Of a stretch of DNA of 33,825 nt, positions 14,649 to 21,745 are shown one piece after another. Position 1 is the stretch's first letter, and every line of letters begins with the position of its first letter. Location: contig CAVGWF010000072.1 of assembly GCA_963632825.1 (NCBI GenBank), positions 1 through 33,825 on the forward strand, in the 5' to 3' direction. This DNA is from F23-B02 sp963632825. GTDB lineage: Bacteria > Bacillota > Clostridia > Oscillospirales > Oscillospiraceae. Position numbers and translations under genes: made by a program. The notes under the pieces are model-generated. The model saw nothing but the letters and a program-made list of their open reading frames with translations. It was not told the DNA's origin and made no database searches.

Positions 14649-15317
14649 CTACGCCTCCATACGATAGCCCACTCCGCGCACGGTATGGATGTATCCACCG
14701 CAGATGCCGAGCTTCTGGCGCAGAGTGCCGATATGCACATCGACGGTGCGCGTCTCACCGAGAAAGTCCTCGCACCACACCGTTGCAAGAAGCTGCTCGC
14801 GCGTGAATGCTCTGTCCGGATTTTCCATGAACTTGTGCAGCAGATCAAATTCCTTGAGCGTGAGCTGCACCCGTTTGCCTGCGGCAGTCACCGTGTGCTC
14901 GGGTATATTCATCTCCAGTGCGCCGAACTTAAGTATCTGGCTCTGCGCTCTGGGCTGGCTGCGTCTGAGCACCGCACGCACGCGGGACACCATTTCCATC
15001 ATACCGAACGGCTTTGCAAGGTAATCGTCAGCACCAAGGTCGAGGCCAAGTACCTTGTCGTACTCATTACCCTTCGCCGTTGCCATGATGACGGGTATGC
15101 ACTCCGTGGCGGGATTTCTGCGCAGCTTTTTGAGAACGGATATACCATCCTCACCCGGAAGCATTATATCGAGCATGATAAGATCCGGCGTGCGCCGTGC
15201 CAGCGCCGAGAAAAACTCTCCGGCATCGGCAAAGCCGACTGCCTCAAAGCCCGATGCATTGAGCGTGTATGTCATAAGGTCACGAATGCCGGAATCGTCT
15301 TCAACGCAGAATATCAT
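14649..15317 (-). CDS. phoP: PhoB/PhoP-type OmpR-family response regulator
   Basis: 222 residues from the ATG at 15317, chosen because the receiver domain begins there (MIFCVEDDSGIRDLMTYTL) and GGGAGTGAGAG lies just upstream. An in-frame ATG at 15344 would add nine residues with no family match. Receiver features: acidic pair CVEDD, phosphorylation site in LIMLDIMLPGEDG, Thr/Ser in PVIMATAKG, and Lys in DDYLAKPFG. The C-terminal winged helix ends with RTVDVHIGTLRQKLG and VRGVGYRME. It is co-transcribed with phoR. Upstream TGTAAA repeats suggest autoregulation. Confidence 0.9.
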   Translation of the reverse strand: MIFCVEDDSGIRDLMTYTLNASGFEAVGFADAGEFFSALARRTPDLIMLDIMLPGEDGISVLKKLRRNPATECIPVIMATAKGNEYDKVLGLDLGADDYLAKPFGMMEMVSRVRAVLRRSQPRAQSQILKFGALEMNIPEHTVTAAGKRVQLTLKEFDLLHKFMENPDRAFTREQLLATVWCEDFLGETRTVDVHIGTLRQKLGICGGYIHTVRGVGYRMEA

Positions 15318-15351
15318 CTCTCTCACTCCCTTACATACCTCCATATTACCC

Positions 15352-15397
15352 TTAAAGCGTAATGTAAAACATCCTTCAAATGTAAAATCCGTGTAAA
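15352..15397 (-). promoter_or_regulatory. PhoP-box-like repeats upstream of phoP
   Basis: TGTAAA at 15363-15368, 15381-15386 and 15392-15397, the last two 11 bases apart (TTTACA on the minus, coding strand). A looser TTAAAG lies at 15352, 11 bases before the first. The last copy abuts the GNAT stop codon. The same hexamer and period occur before the Na/Pi cotransporter. Confidence 0.6.
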
Positions 15398-15398
15398 A

Positions 15399-15929
15399 TC
15401 ACTCCATTGCCGACAGCATAACGCGGCTGCGCATATAATCCCTGAATGCGGCAAACTGCGCCTCGTCAACGGCCGCGGGACTTGACATTATAACCAGCCT
15501 GTGACCGGCATCATCAGCCCTGTACGGCAGGTGAATGTAGTCATAGCCGCAGCACAAAAAGCCGCAGCGCTCGTAAAATTCCCGTCTGCGGCATGATATT
15601 TCATCCTCCGGCGGATCTATCTCAAGGATCACGGTCTTCCCACCGGAGACAAGCTTATTCAGCGCCTTTGCGCCGAGACCCTTGCCGCGCATTTCCGGCA
15701 GAGTGCAGAAATGCTCAAGATATATAAAATCGTCATTTTCCCAGTACAGCATAAGCCCCACAAAAGCATCCGCACTGTAGATCAGCATGAAGTTGTACTC
15801 CGGATCGGAGAGTATGCGCCGCTGCGACGGAGCAAGGCGCTGCTCATGCTTCGGAAAGCTGCTGCGGTACAGCTCCATGGCTGTGGGAAACATCTCGTGT
15901 CTTGCGTCGGTAACTCGTTCAAATATCAT
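15399..15929 (-). CDS. GNAT-family N-acetyltransferase
   Basis: 176 residues. The acetyl-CoA binding motif A is visible as YLEHFCTLPEMRGKGLGAKAL (R/Q-x-x-G-x-G/A form: RGKGLG), preceded by FVGLMLYWEND. A later strand, REFYERCGFLCC, is the usual family end motif. Cytosolic; the substrate cannot be predicted. It starts 9 bases after the LysR stop with GAGGA upstream, so it forms a LysR-GNAT operon. No terminator hairpin was seen between it and phoP, so some readthrough into phoPR is possible. Confidence 0.88.
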   Translation of the reverse strand: MIFERVTDARHEMFPTAMELYRSSFPKHEQRLAPSQRRILSDPEYNFMLIYSADAFVGLMLYWENDDFIYLEHFCTLPEMRGKGLGAKALNKLVSGGKTVILEIDPPEDEISCRRREFYERCGFLCCGYDYIHLPYRADDAGHRLVIMSSPAAVDEAQFAAFRDYMRSRVMLSAME

Positions 15930-15938
15930 TTTCGGTCC

Positions 15939-16793
15939 TCAAGCCTCATCGGGATAGCAGCTCTTTACAAACCTTGCAAACCTGCGCACGGTGCTGCTCT
16001 GCGATGCCGAGCTCTTCACCGCAACTCCCATTCTCACGACTATCGGATCGGCGAGCTCTATCGTGCGCACCATGCCCTCATAGCCTGCCAGCGACAGTGA
16101 GGACAGCACCGAAACGCCAAGTCCGCCGGCTACCATGGATAGTATCGCCCCGTCGTCGGTGGCGGTGACCTGTATCCGCTTCGTTTCCTGCGGCAGCAGC
16201 TTTTCGATGTACTGCTCCGGGCAGGATATAAACGGGCTTTCAAGCAGCTTCGAAAGCGATATGGTGTCCTTATCCCACTTGAAGTCGGGCGGCACCACCG
16301 CTACCAGCGGCACCTTGCGCAGAGGCGTCCAGTCAAAGCCCTCGGCGCAGGTCTCGTCGACGAACGCAAGCTGTACCTCGCCCTTTTCGAGGAGCTTCGG
16401 CATTTCAAAGCCGCGCACGAGCACATTTACCTTTATATCGGGATATTTTTCGCCGAAGCGGTGCAGAAGCGCAGGCAGCTCGCTTCTCGCAATGCTGGCA
16501 AAGCAGCCGATGTTGAGCTGCTGCGCCTGCGTTTTGCCCAGCTCCGACGCCGTCACCTTCAGAGCATCGCATGCGCTGAGCACGCCCTTGATGTACGGCA
16601 GGAGCTTCTCTCCCTCCTCGGAGAGCGTGACACCGTGACTTCCGCGCCGCAGCAGGGTGCAGCCGAGCTCGGCTTCTATATTGTTGACAAGATGCGTCAT
16701 AGCCGACTGGGTATAGCCCAATTCGGCAGCCGCTTTGCTGAAGCTGCCCCTGTCGACCGCCGTCAAAACAGCTCTGAGTCTGCCATCATCCAT
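15939..16793 (-). CDS. LysR-family transcriptional regulator
   Basis: 284 residues. N-terminal winged helix-turn-helix: FSKAAAELGYTQSAMTHLVNNIEAELG, ending LLRRGSHGVTLSEEG. The C-terminal periplasmic-binding-like effector domain begins near LNIGCFASIARSELPALL. It is divergent from brnQ with a 278-base shared intergenic region holding two palindromes, so it may control brnQ; that is inference. AGGA lies about 10 bases before the ATG. The effector is unknown. Confidence 0.92.
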   Translation of the reverse strand: MDDGRLRAVLTAVDRGSFSKAAAELGYTQSAMTHLVNNIEAELGCTLLRRGSHGVTLSEEGEKLLPYIKGVLSACDALKVTASELGKTQAQQLNIGCFASIARSELPALLHRFGEKYPDIKVNVLVRGFEMPKLLEKGEVQLAFVDETCAEGFDWTPLRKVPLVAVVPPDFKWDKDTISLSKLLESPFISCPEQYIEKLLPQETKRIQVTATDDGAILSMVAGGLGVSVLSSLSLAGYEGMVRTIELADPIVVRMGVAVKSSASQSSTVRRFARFVKSCYPDEA

Positions 16794-16910
16794 GATAATT
16801 CCGTCCTTTATATACTGTCATTCAAGCAAATATACCACGCTTTCGACTCCGTTTCAACCGATTTGCGCAATTGTTAACATTCCGGAAAAATGAAATTTGT
16901 TTCTGCACAG

Positions 16911-16927
16911 TATTAAACTTTTTAATA
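16911..16927. promoter_or_regulatory. Candidate LysR operator (TATTAAA-ctt-TTTAATA)
   Basis: Perfect 7-3-7 inverted repeat in the LysR-brnQ intergenic region, of T-N11-A form as expected for a LysR-type site. It is AT-rich, so chance is not excluded. Confidence 0.45.
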
Positions 16928-17008
16928 TGGGCTTTAATTTTGCGAATTTCCTATGCCATTAAAAAAATGCTATGCTTTATTTACATATTTCAGTGCTTTA
17001 ATCTGCGA

Positions 17009-17022
17009 TTGCTTTAAAGCAA
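17009..17022. promoter_or_regulatory. 14-bp palindrome TTGCTTTAAAGCAA upstream of brnQ
   Basis: Perfect palindrome 50 bases before the brnQ start. A half copy, TGCTTTAA, lies 15 bases to the left (near 16994). Candidate operator or leader hairpin. No T-box features were seen. Confidence 0.4.
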
Positions 17023-17071
17023 AGGCGGACACTGGAAAAAAGAGAGCAAAAAAAGTGAAAGAGGACAGCAA

Positions 17072-18358
17072 ATGAATTTACAGAAAAATCACACCGTCCG
17101 CGACATTATAGTCGTCGGATTCGCATTGTTTGCGATGTTTTTCGGCGCAGGCAATGTCATTTTCCCACCGTATCTCGGCGTTGAGGCCGGCCCCGAATGG
17201 TTCAGCGGCTTTGCGGCGTACTTTATTGCCGACATAGGTCTTGCGCTTTTCGCGGTATTCGCACTTCTGCGCGTGGGCAGCAGTGATGCCGTAACCGCAA
17301 GACTCGGCAAGGTGCCCGCGGCTTTGCTCATGAGCGCGCTCATACTCTGCATCGGCCCCATGGTCGCCATTCCCCGCACCGCCGCCACCACCTATGAGAT
17401 GGCGATAGTGCCGAATATAAGCGGAATATCCTCCGTTGTATTCTCGATAGTATTCTTCGCAATTATTCTCTTTTTGTGCATTCGCCAGTCTGCGGTCGTT
17501 GACATCGTCGGATCCATCCTTACTCCGCTGCTGCTCATAGGTCTGGCGGTCATAATCGTAAAGGGCGTTGCTACCCCCCTTGGCGAGATCGCACCCACTC
17601 CCAACGCCGACAATGTAACGCTCGGTGCCATAAAGGCGGGATACCAGACGCTGGATGCGCTCGCGGCGCTGCCGTTCGGCATAATCATTCTGCAGAGCGT
17701 TACGAATAAGGGCTACGCCTCGTCGGGCAAAAAATATAAGATAGTCGCCGGCTCGGCGGTGCTCGCAGGCGTTCTGCTGCTGGGCGTTTACATGGGACTG
17801 TGCTACCTCGGCGCGACCGTTTCCTCACAGTACGGGCTCGAGATCGGCCGTGCAGAGCTGGTCATGGCTATAGTCGAGGCACTCATGGGCAAGGCCGGCA
17901 TGATAATTTTCGGCGTTGTCGTCGGTCTTGCATGCGTCACCACCGCCATCGGACTTGCAAGCTCCGCAGCCGCATATTTTACCGAGCTGTGCAAGGGCAA
18001 GGTGTCCTACAAGGCATTCGTTATTATTATCTGCGTATTCAGCGCGGTTGTTTCCAATCTCGGTCTTGACCGCATCGTTGCGATAGCGGCACCGGTGCTC
18101 GACATCGTTTACCCTCCCGCACTCGTCGTTATCATTATCTCCCTCGTCATGCCCAAGGTCCACGACTATGTCAGCCGCGCGGCAGCCGTCGGCGCCATCG
18201 GCTCGAGCATACTGTGCACCCTCAAGGTGCCCTTTATGCAGGAGCTCCCCCTGTACGATCTCGGCCTTTACTGGATCCTTCCCGCGGTCGTGTTCGGTGC
18301 TCTGGCATTTGCAATAACCTCCCTCGTCCATCCCAAGAGCAAGACCGCTTCCGCATGA
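17072..18358 (+). CDS. brnQ: Branched-chain amino acid transport system II carrier protein
   Basis: 428 residues with about 12 hydrophobic segments, the length and layout of BrnQ/LIV-II sodium-coupled carriers. The family start is clear: GFALFAMFFGAGNVIFPPYLG. Also seen are PMVAIPRTAATTYEM and the conserved LPFGIIILQSV with LDALAALPFG before it. It imports leucine, isoleucine and valine. AGAGGAC precedes the ATG. It faces a LysR gene across a palindrome-rich intergenic region. A hairpin follows at 18398-18439. Confidence 0.93.
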   Translation: MNLQKNHTVRDIIVVGFALFAMFFGAGNVIFPPYLGVEAGPEWFSGFAAYFIADIGLALFAVFALLRVGSSDAVTARLGKVPAALLMSALILCIGPMVAIPRTAATTYEMAIVPNISGISSVVFSIVFFAIILFLCIRQSAVVDIVGSILTPLLLIGLAVIIVKGVATPLGEIAPTPNADNVTLGAIKAGYQTLDALAALPFGIIILQSVTNKGYASSGKKYKIVAGSAVLAGVLLLGVYMGLCYLGATVSSQYGLEIGRAELVMAIVEALMGKAGMIIFGVVVGLACVTTAIGLASSAAAYFTELCKGKVSYKAFVIIICVFSAVVSNLGLDRIVAIAAPVLDIVYPPALVVIIISLVMPKVHDYVSRAAAVGAIGSSILCTLKVPFMQELPLYDLGLYWILPAVVFGALAFAITSLVHPKSKTASA

Positions 18359-18397
18359 AGACGCGGCTTTGACCGCACTTTATAAGAACAAGCAGCG

Positions 18398-18439
18398 CCC
18401 CGCCTGTCCGGCATTTATCTTGCCGTCTGACAGGCGGGG
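18398..18439 (+). terminator. Probable terminator hairpin after brnQ
   Basis: Stem CCCCGCCTGTC/GACAGGCGGGG (18398-18408, 18429-18439) with an inner CGGCA/TGCCG extension and a 3-base bulge. The following sequence (TGTTCGATTATT) has only a weak U-tract. Confidence 0.6.
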
Positions 18440-18460
18440 TGTTCGATTATTCAGAGCGTA

Positions 18461-18489
18461 TTGCGCTTTTTGCCGGCCTGCATTATAAT
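18461..18489 (+). promoter_or_regulatory. Promoter of the deformylase-EFR1 operon
   Basis: TTGCGC (18461-18466), 17 bases, TATAAT (18484-18489), upstream of the start at 18538. Confidence 0.65.
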
Positions 18490-18537
18490 AATGCCGTAGA
18501 TGCGCTGCGGAAAGCAGGCATCCGAAGGGAGACGGAT

Positions 18538-18948
18538 ATGATACGCGAAATTTGCAGGGACGAGGCTGTTCTTGCCCGTAAAAGCGCTCCCGCTGCGGCG
18601 GAGGATCTCGGTACTGCCGAGGATCTTCTCGACACGCTCATGGCTCATCGCGGCGACTGCGTCGGCATGGCGGCAAACATGATAGGCGTCAGCAAATGCA
18701 TCATTGCGTTTCAAAGCGAGCGCGGGTACATGGTGATGCTCAACCCGATTATCCTCGAGGGCACCGAGCCGTACGAGGCGGAGGAGGGCTGCCTGTCACT
18801 GTGCGGAACGCGGAAAACAAAGCGCTATAAGAGCATAAAGGTGCAGTGGCAAAACGAAAGAATGCAAACGCGGTGCAAAACCTTCACCGGCTTCACGGCG
18901 CAGATAATCCAGCACGAGACAGATCACTGCAGGGGGGTCATCATATGA
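18538..18948 (+). CDS. Peptide deformylase-family protein, variant active site
   Basis: 136 residues from the ATG at 18538, supported by AAGGGAG upstream. Peptide deformylases remove the N-formyl group from new proteins using a metal held by one Cys and two His. Here motif 2 EGCLSL (Cys85) and motif 3 HETDH (His126, Glu127, His130) are intact. Motif 1, normally GxGxAAxQ, reads VGMAANMIG, with Met48 at the place of the conserved Gln that stabilises the transition state. The protein ends six residues after HETDH, so the usual C-terminal helix is missing. I recall similar short variants in other Clostridia. It overlaps the EFR1 gene by 4 bases (ATGA). Activity as a deformylase is plausible but not certain. 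Confidence 0.85.
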   Translation: MIREICRDEAVLARKSAPAAAEDLGTAEDLLDTLMAHRGDCVGMAANMIGVSKCIIAFQSERGYMVMLNPIILEGTEPYEAEEGCLSLCGTRKTKRYKSIKVQWQNERMQTRCKTFTGFTAQIIQHETDHCRGVII

Positions 18949-19694
18949 TTTTATACTACACCGGCACCGGCAACAGCCGTTATGCTGCACATCGCATATC
19001 CGAGGCGCTCGGAGATGAGCTTGTTTCCATGAACGAGCTTATAAAGGCAGGAGATACGTCGCCCATTGAGGTAGGTGAGCGAGTTGTCATCGTCACTCCG
19101 ACATACGCGTGGCGCATACCGCGCATCGTGCGTGATTGGGTGATAAAGACCGAGCTCAGGGGCGCAGAGCGGGTTTGGTTCGTCATGACCTGCGGCGGCG
19201 AGATAGGAAACGCCGCAAAATACAACCTTGCTCTTGCCGAACGGCTCGGACTTGAGTACATGGGCACGAAGCAGGTGGTCATGCCGGAGAACTATATCGC
19301 CATGTTCAACGCTCCCGAGGCAGCCGAGGCACGGCGGATAGTCGAAAAGGCACAGCCGGATATAGAAAAGGCGATAGCCGCAGTGGCGGACGGCAGGGCG
19401 TTTGAAAAGCCAAGAAGCAATCTTTACGACAAGCTCATGAGCGGTCCGGTAAACCCCGTCTTTTACGCGTTTTTTGTAAAAACAAAGGCATTTGCCGCAG
19501 GCGCTGCATGCATAGGCTGCGGTAAATGCGTACAGCTGTGTCCGACCGGCAGCATCAGCCTGAGAGATAAGCGGCCGGTGTGGGGCGAGGGCTGCACCCA
19601 CTGCATGGCGTGCATCTGCTGCTGTCCCGTAAGCGCCATAGAATACGGGAAAAGGAGCGTCGGCAAGCCGCGTTATCACATGGAAAACCTGTAG
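18945..19694 (+). CDS. EFR1-family flavodoxin-ferredoxin fusion protein
   Basis: 249 residues. The ATG at 18945 overlaps the deformylase stop (ATGA) and follows AGGGGGG. The N-terminal flavodoxin-like domain has the FMN-binding loop YYTGTGNSRYAA and later VTPTYAWRIPRIV. The C-terminal part has two [4Fe-4S] motifs, CIGCGKCVQLCP and CTHCMACICCCP. It is a cytosolic electron carrier typical of strict anaerobes; the partner is unknown. The extra cysteine in CICCCP is notable but lies within the normal spacing. A bidirectional terminator follows. Confidence 0.92.
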   Translation: MILYYTGTGNSRYAAHRISEALGDELVSMNELIKAGDTSPIEVGERVVIVTPTYAWRIPRIVRDWVIKTELRGAERVWFVMTCGGEIGNAAKYNLALAERLGLEYMGTKQVVMPENYIAMFNAPEAAEARRIVEKAQPDIEKAIAAVADGRAFEKPRSNLYDKLMSGPVNPVFYAFFVKTKAFAAGAACIGCGKCVQLCPTGSISLRDKRPVWGEGCTHCMACICCCPVSAIEYGKRSVGKPRYHMENL

Positions 19695-19713
19695 CCGGCA
19701 TCGGTAAACGGAC

Positions 19714-19756
19714 AAAAAAGCCGCTGTTTTCGTTTCTTGAAAACAGCGGCTTTTTT
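19714..19756. terminator. Bidirectional intrinsic terminator
   Basis: Perfect 18-bp stem (19714-19731 with 19739-19756) with A-run and T-run ends, between the convergent EFR1 and amidohydrolase genes. Confidence 0.92.
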
Positions 19757-19757
19757 G

Positions 19758-21335
19758 TTATATGTATTCTCTTTGGGTAACTCGTTTTATTATCGCTCTG
19801 GCAAGAAGACCGGCGACGCCCGTCTTTCTTGCGATATGCTTCTTACCGTGCAGATAGAGCGCCTTGACCTCAATGCCCGCTATATCCTCCGCGGTGAGCG
19901 GATCATCACCGAGAACAACAAAATCTGCGATCATTCCGGGTGCAAGAGTGCCGCGCCTGTTCTCCTCATGACTCATGTACGCGGGATTTGCCGTTATCAT
20001 GCGCAGTGCGTCGAGGCGCGATATGCGCTCATCAGGATTGGGATGATTTACCGAGCACGCCATGCCGTACAGGGGCTTTGGGCGCGTGCACGGACCGTCG
20101 GAGCCGTCACCTACGACAAGCCCGAGGCGATGCATCGTTCCCAGCGCGTTGAGCCTGTCCGTGCGCTCTCTGCCGAGCACCGAGCACAGATACTCGTCCG
20201 GCTCCTGCTTCCAGTATATAAACGGCGACTGCGCGGCTATGCACAGCTTTATCCTCGCCGCACGCTTCAGCTGCTCCTCGCTTGCAAGACAGACATGGAT
20301 CATAACATGGCGCGCATCGTCCCACGGCTTATCGGCATAGGCCGCCTCATACGCCGTTATGCACTGCTCCACCGCCGCATCGCCTATGGCGTGCATGGTT
20401 ATCTGCCAGCCTTCGCGGTTTGCGCCGACGGCAAACTCATTCACCCGCTCCTGCGTGTAGTTCAAAACGCCGTAGTTATTCGGGTTGTTTGCGTACGGCT
20501 CCCTGAGCGCCGCATCCTCCGAGCCGAAGCAGCCGTCGAGCGCGAGCTTGAAGCAGCCGCCGACGCGCTTGAAGCCGTGCTTTTTCACGGCCTTGAGATC
20601 CATGGTCTGGAAAAAGATGCGGAACGCCTGCGGCAGACCGGGCGCAAGTATTTTTATCATGTCGATATCAAGATCGTTTGCAAAGCCCACGCCCTCGACG
20701 GTGTGCACGAGCCCGATGCCGACCGATGCGAGGTACTCCGCGCCTCCCGAGAGACCGCGGATGATATCCATCGTCGGGATATAAGCAGTCGCCTCATTCA
20801 CACCGTTATAAAACGCCGATTGGTACAGCCATCCGGTCTCGGTATTGCAGCCGGGATCGGATTTCACCTTGTCTGACAGCAGTGCGAGCATGGCGCTGTT
20901 GCATACGGCGGCATGACCGTCGTATTTCATGACCATGAGCGGACGCTCCGTCCAGTCGTCGAGATCGCGCTTTTCGGGCAGCCGGTGCTCGGCAACGGTG
21001 TTCGCGGTGCAGCCGTAGCCCATAAGCACCTTGTTTTTTCGATGACTGCCGGCATAGCGCCTGACCGCAGCTTTTGCTTCGGCAAAATTTTTGACATCCA
21101 TCAGATAGAATGTGTTCTCGAAAACGCACAGCGAACCGAAGTGCATATGCGTGTCGCCGAACGCCGGCGTTACCGTTGCGCCGCCGAGATCGACACATTT
21201 TGCCTTGCCGTAGCGCGGCGGGATACGGCTCTCGTCGCCGAGCCACACGATGTGACCGCCCTTTACCGCCATTGCGGTGTAAATGCGGTTTTCCTTTTCG
21301 CAGGAGATGAATCTGGCGTTAGTATAAAGCTCCAT
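19758..21335 (-). CDS. Amidohydrolase family protein (YtcJ-like)
   Basis: 525 residues from the ATG at 21335, preceded by AAAGGA at 8 bases. An in-frame start further upstream would run into the terminator hairpin. It is a metal-dependent hydrolase of the YtcJ/TIM-barrel type: N-terminal strand LYTNARFISCEKE, metal site GDTHMHFG, then VHTVEGVG, ITMHAIGDAA, MIHVCLAS and VGDGSDGP, and the C-terminal GTLAPGMIADFVVLGDDP typical of the family. The substrate is unknown; the family hydrolyses amide or formyl groups. Cytosolic, no signal. It is the last gene after hypA, separated by a terminator whose T-run touches its ribosome binding site. Confidence 0.9.
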   Translation of the reverse strand: MELYTNARFISCEKENRIYTAMAVKGGHIVWLGDESRIPPRYGKAKCVDLGGATVTPAFGDTHMHFGSLCVFENTFYLMDVKNFAEAKAAVRRYAGSHRKNKVLMGYGCTANTVAEHRLPEKRDLDDWTERPLMVMKYDGHAAVCNSAMLALLSDKVKSDPGCNTETGWLYQSAFYNGVNEATAYIPTMDIIRGLSGGAEYLASVGIGLVHTVEGVGFANDLDIDMIKILAPGLPQAFRIFFQTMDLKAVKKHGFKRVGGCFKLALDGCFGSEDAALREPYANNPNNYGVLNYTQERVNEFAVGANREGWQITMHAIGDAAVEQCITAYEAAYADKPWDDARHVMIHVCLASEEQLKRAARIKLCIAAQSPFIYWKQEPDEYLCSVLGRERTDRLNALGTMHRLGLVVGDGSDGPCTRPKPLYGMACSVNHPNPDERISRLDALRMITANPAYMSHEENRRGTLAPGMIADFVVLGDDPLTAEDIAGIEVKALYLHGKKHIARKTGVAGLLARAIIKRVTQREYI

Positions 21336-21350
21336 AATCTCATTCCTTTC

Positions 21351-21380
21351 AAAAAGGGCTCCATGGCTGACATGGAGCCC
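21351..21380 (-). terminator. Intrinsic terminator between hypA and the amidohydrolase
   Basis: Perfect 10-bp stem GGGCTCCATG/CATGGAGCCC (21356-21365, 21371-21380). On the minus strand TTTTT follows and runs straight into the AAAGGA ribosome binding site of the amidohydrolase. Unless a promoter lies inside, that gene depends on readthrough. Confidence 0.8.
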
Positions 21381-21388
21381 GGATGTTT

Positions 21389-21736
21389 TCAATCCTCGGG
21401 TATGTGTATCTCGCGGATGAGAAAGTCCTTGCCGGAAAGCACGGTTTTCTCAAAGCTGCCGCAGTTGGGGCAATAGCCCTCGTGCTCGACGACATTGAAC
21501 AGCTCGTTGCACTCGTCGCACTCAGCCATGCCGGGAATGACATTTATCACAAGTCTTGTGTCCCTGAGCCATGTATCCTCAACTACGACCGGATATATAT
21601 CCTCAACATACTTGGGGATGACCAGCGACAGCTCGCCAATATCGAGGACAATCTCCGCGACCTCCTTAATGCCGTTTTGCTCGGCAAAATCGGTGACGGT
21701 TTTGACCATTGAGCGGACGACTCCGATCTCGTGCAT
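21389..21736 (-). CDS. hypA: Hydrogenase nickel-insertion protein HypA
   Basis: 115 residues, normal HypA length. The N-terminal MHE, whose His2 binds nickel, is intact. The zinc site has Cys73 and Cys76 (CDEC) and Cys89 and Cys92 (CPNC). HypA delivers nickel to NiFe hydrogenase with HypB. No hydrogenase or other hyp gene is in this window; the gene instead follows an Fe-S/FAD oxidoreductase by 9 bases and is probably co-transcribed with it. Either the hydrogenase lies elsewhere or this copy serves another enzyme. Confidence 0.9.
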   Translation of the reverse strand: MHEIGVVRSMVKTVTDFAEQNGIKEVAEIVLDIGELSLVIPKYVEDIYPVVVEDTWLRDTRLVINVIPGMAECDECNELFNVVEHEGYCPNCGSFEKTVLSGKDFLIREIHIPED

Positions 21737-21745
21737 AGCGGCTCC

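Noticed and set aside
16928..17071. T-box riboswitch upstream of brnQ
   Set aside because: No T-box sequence (AGGGTGGNACCGCG-like) or antiterminator was found.
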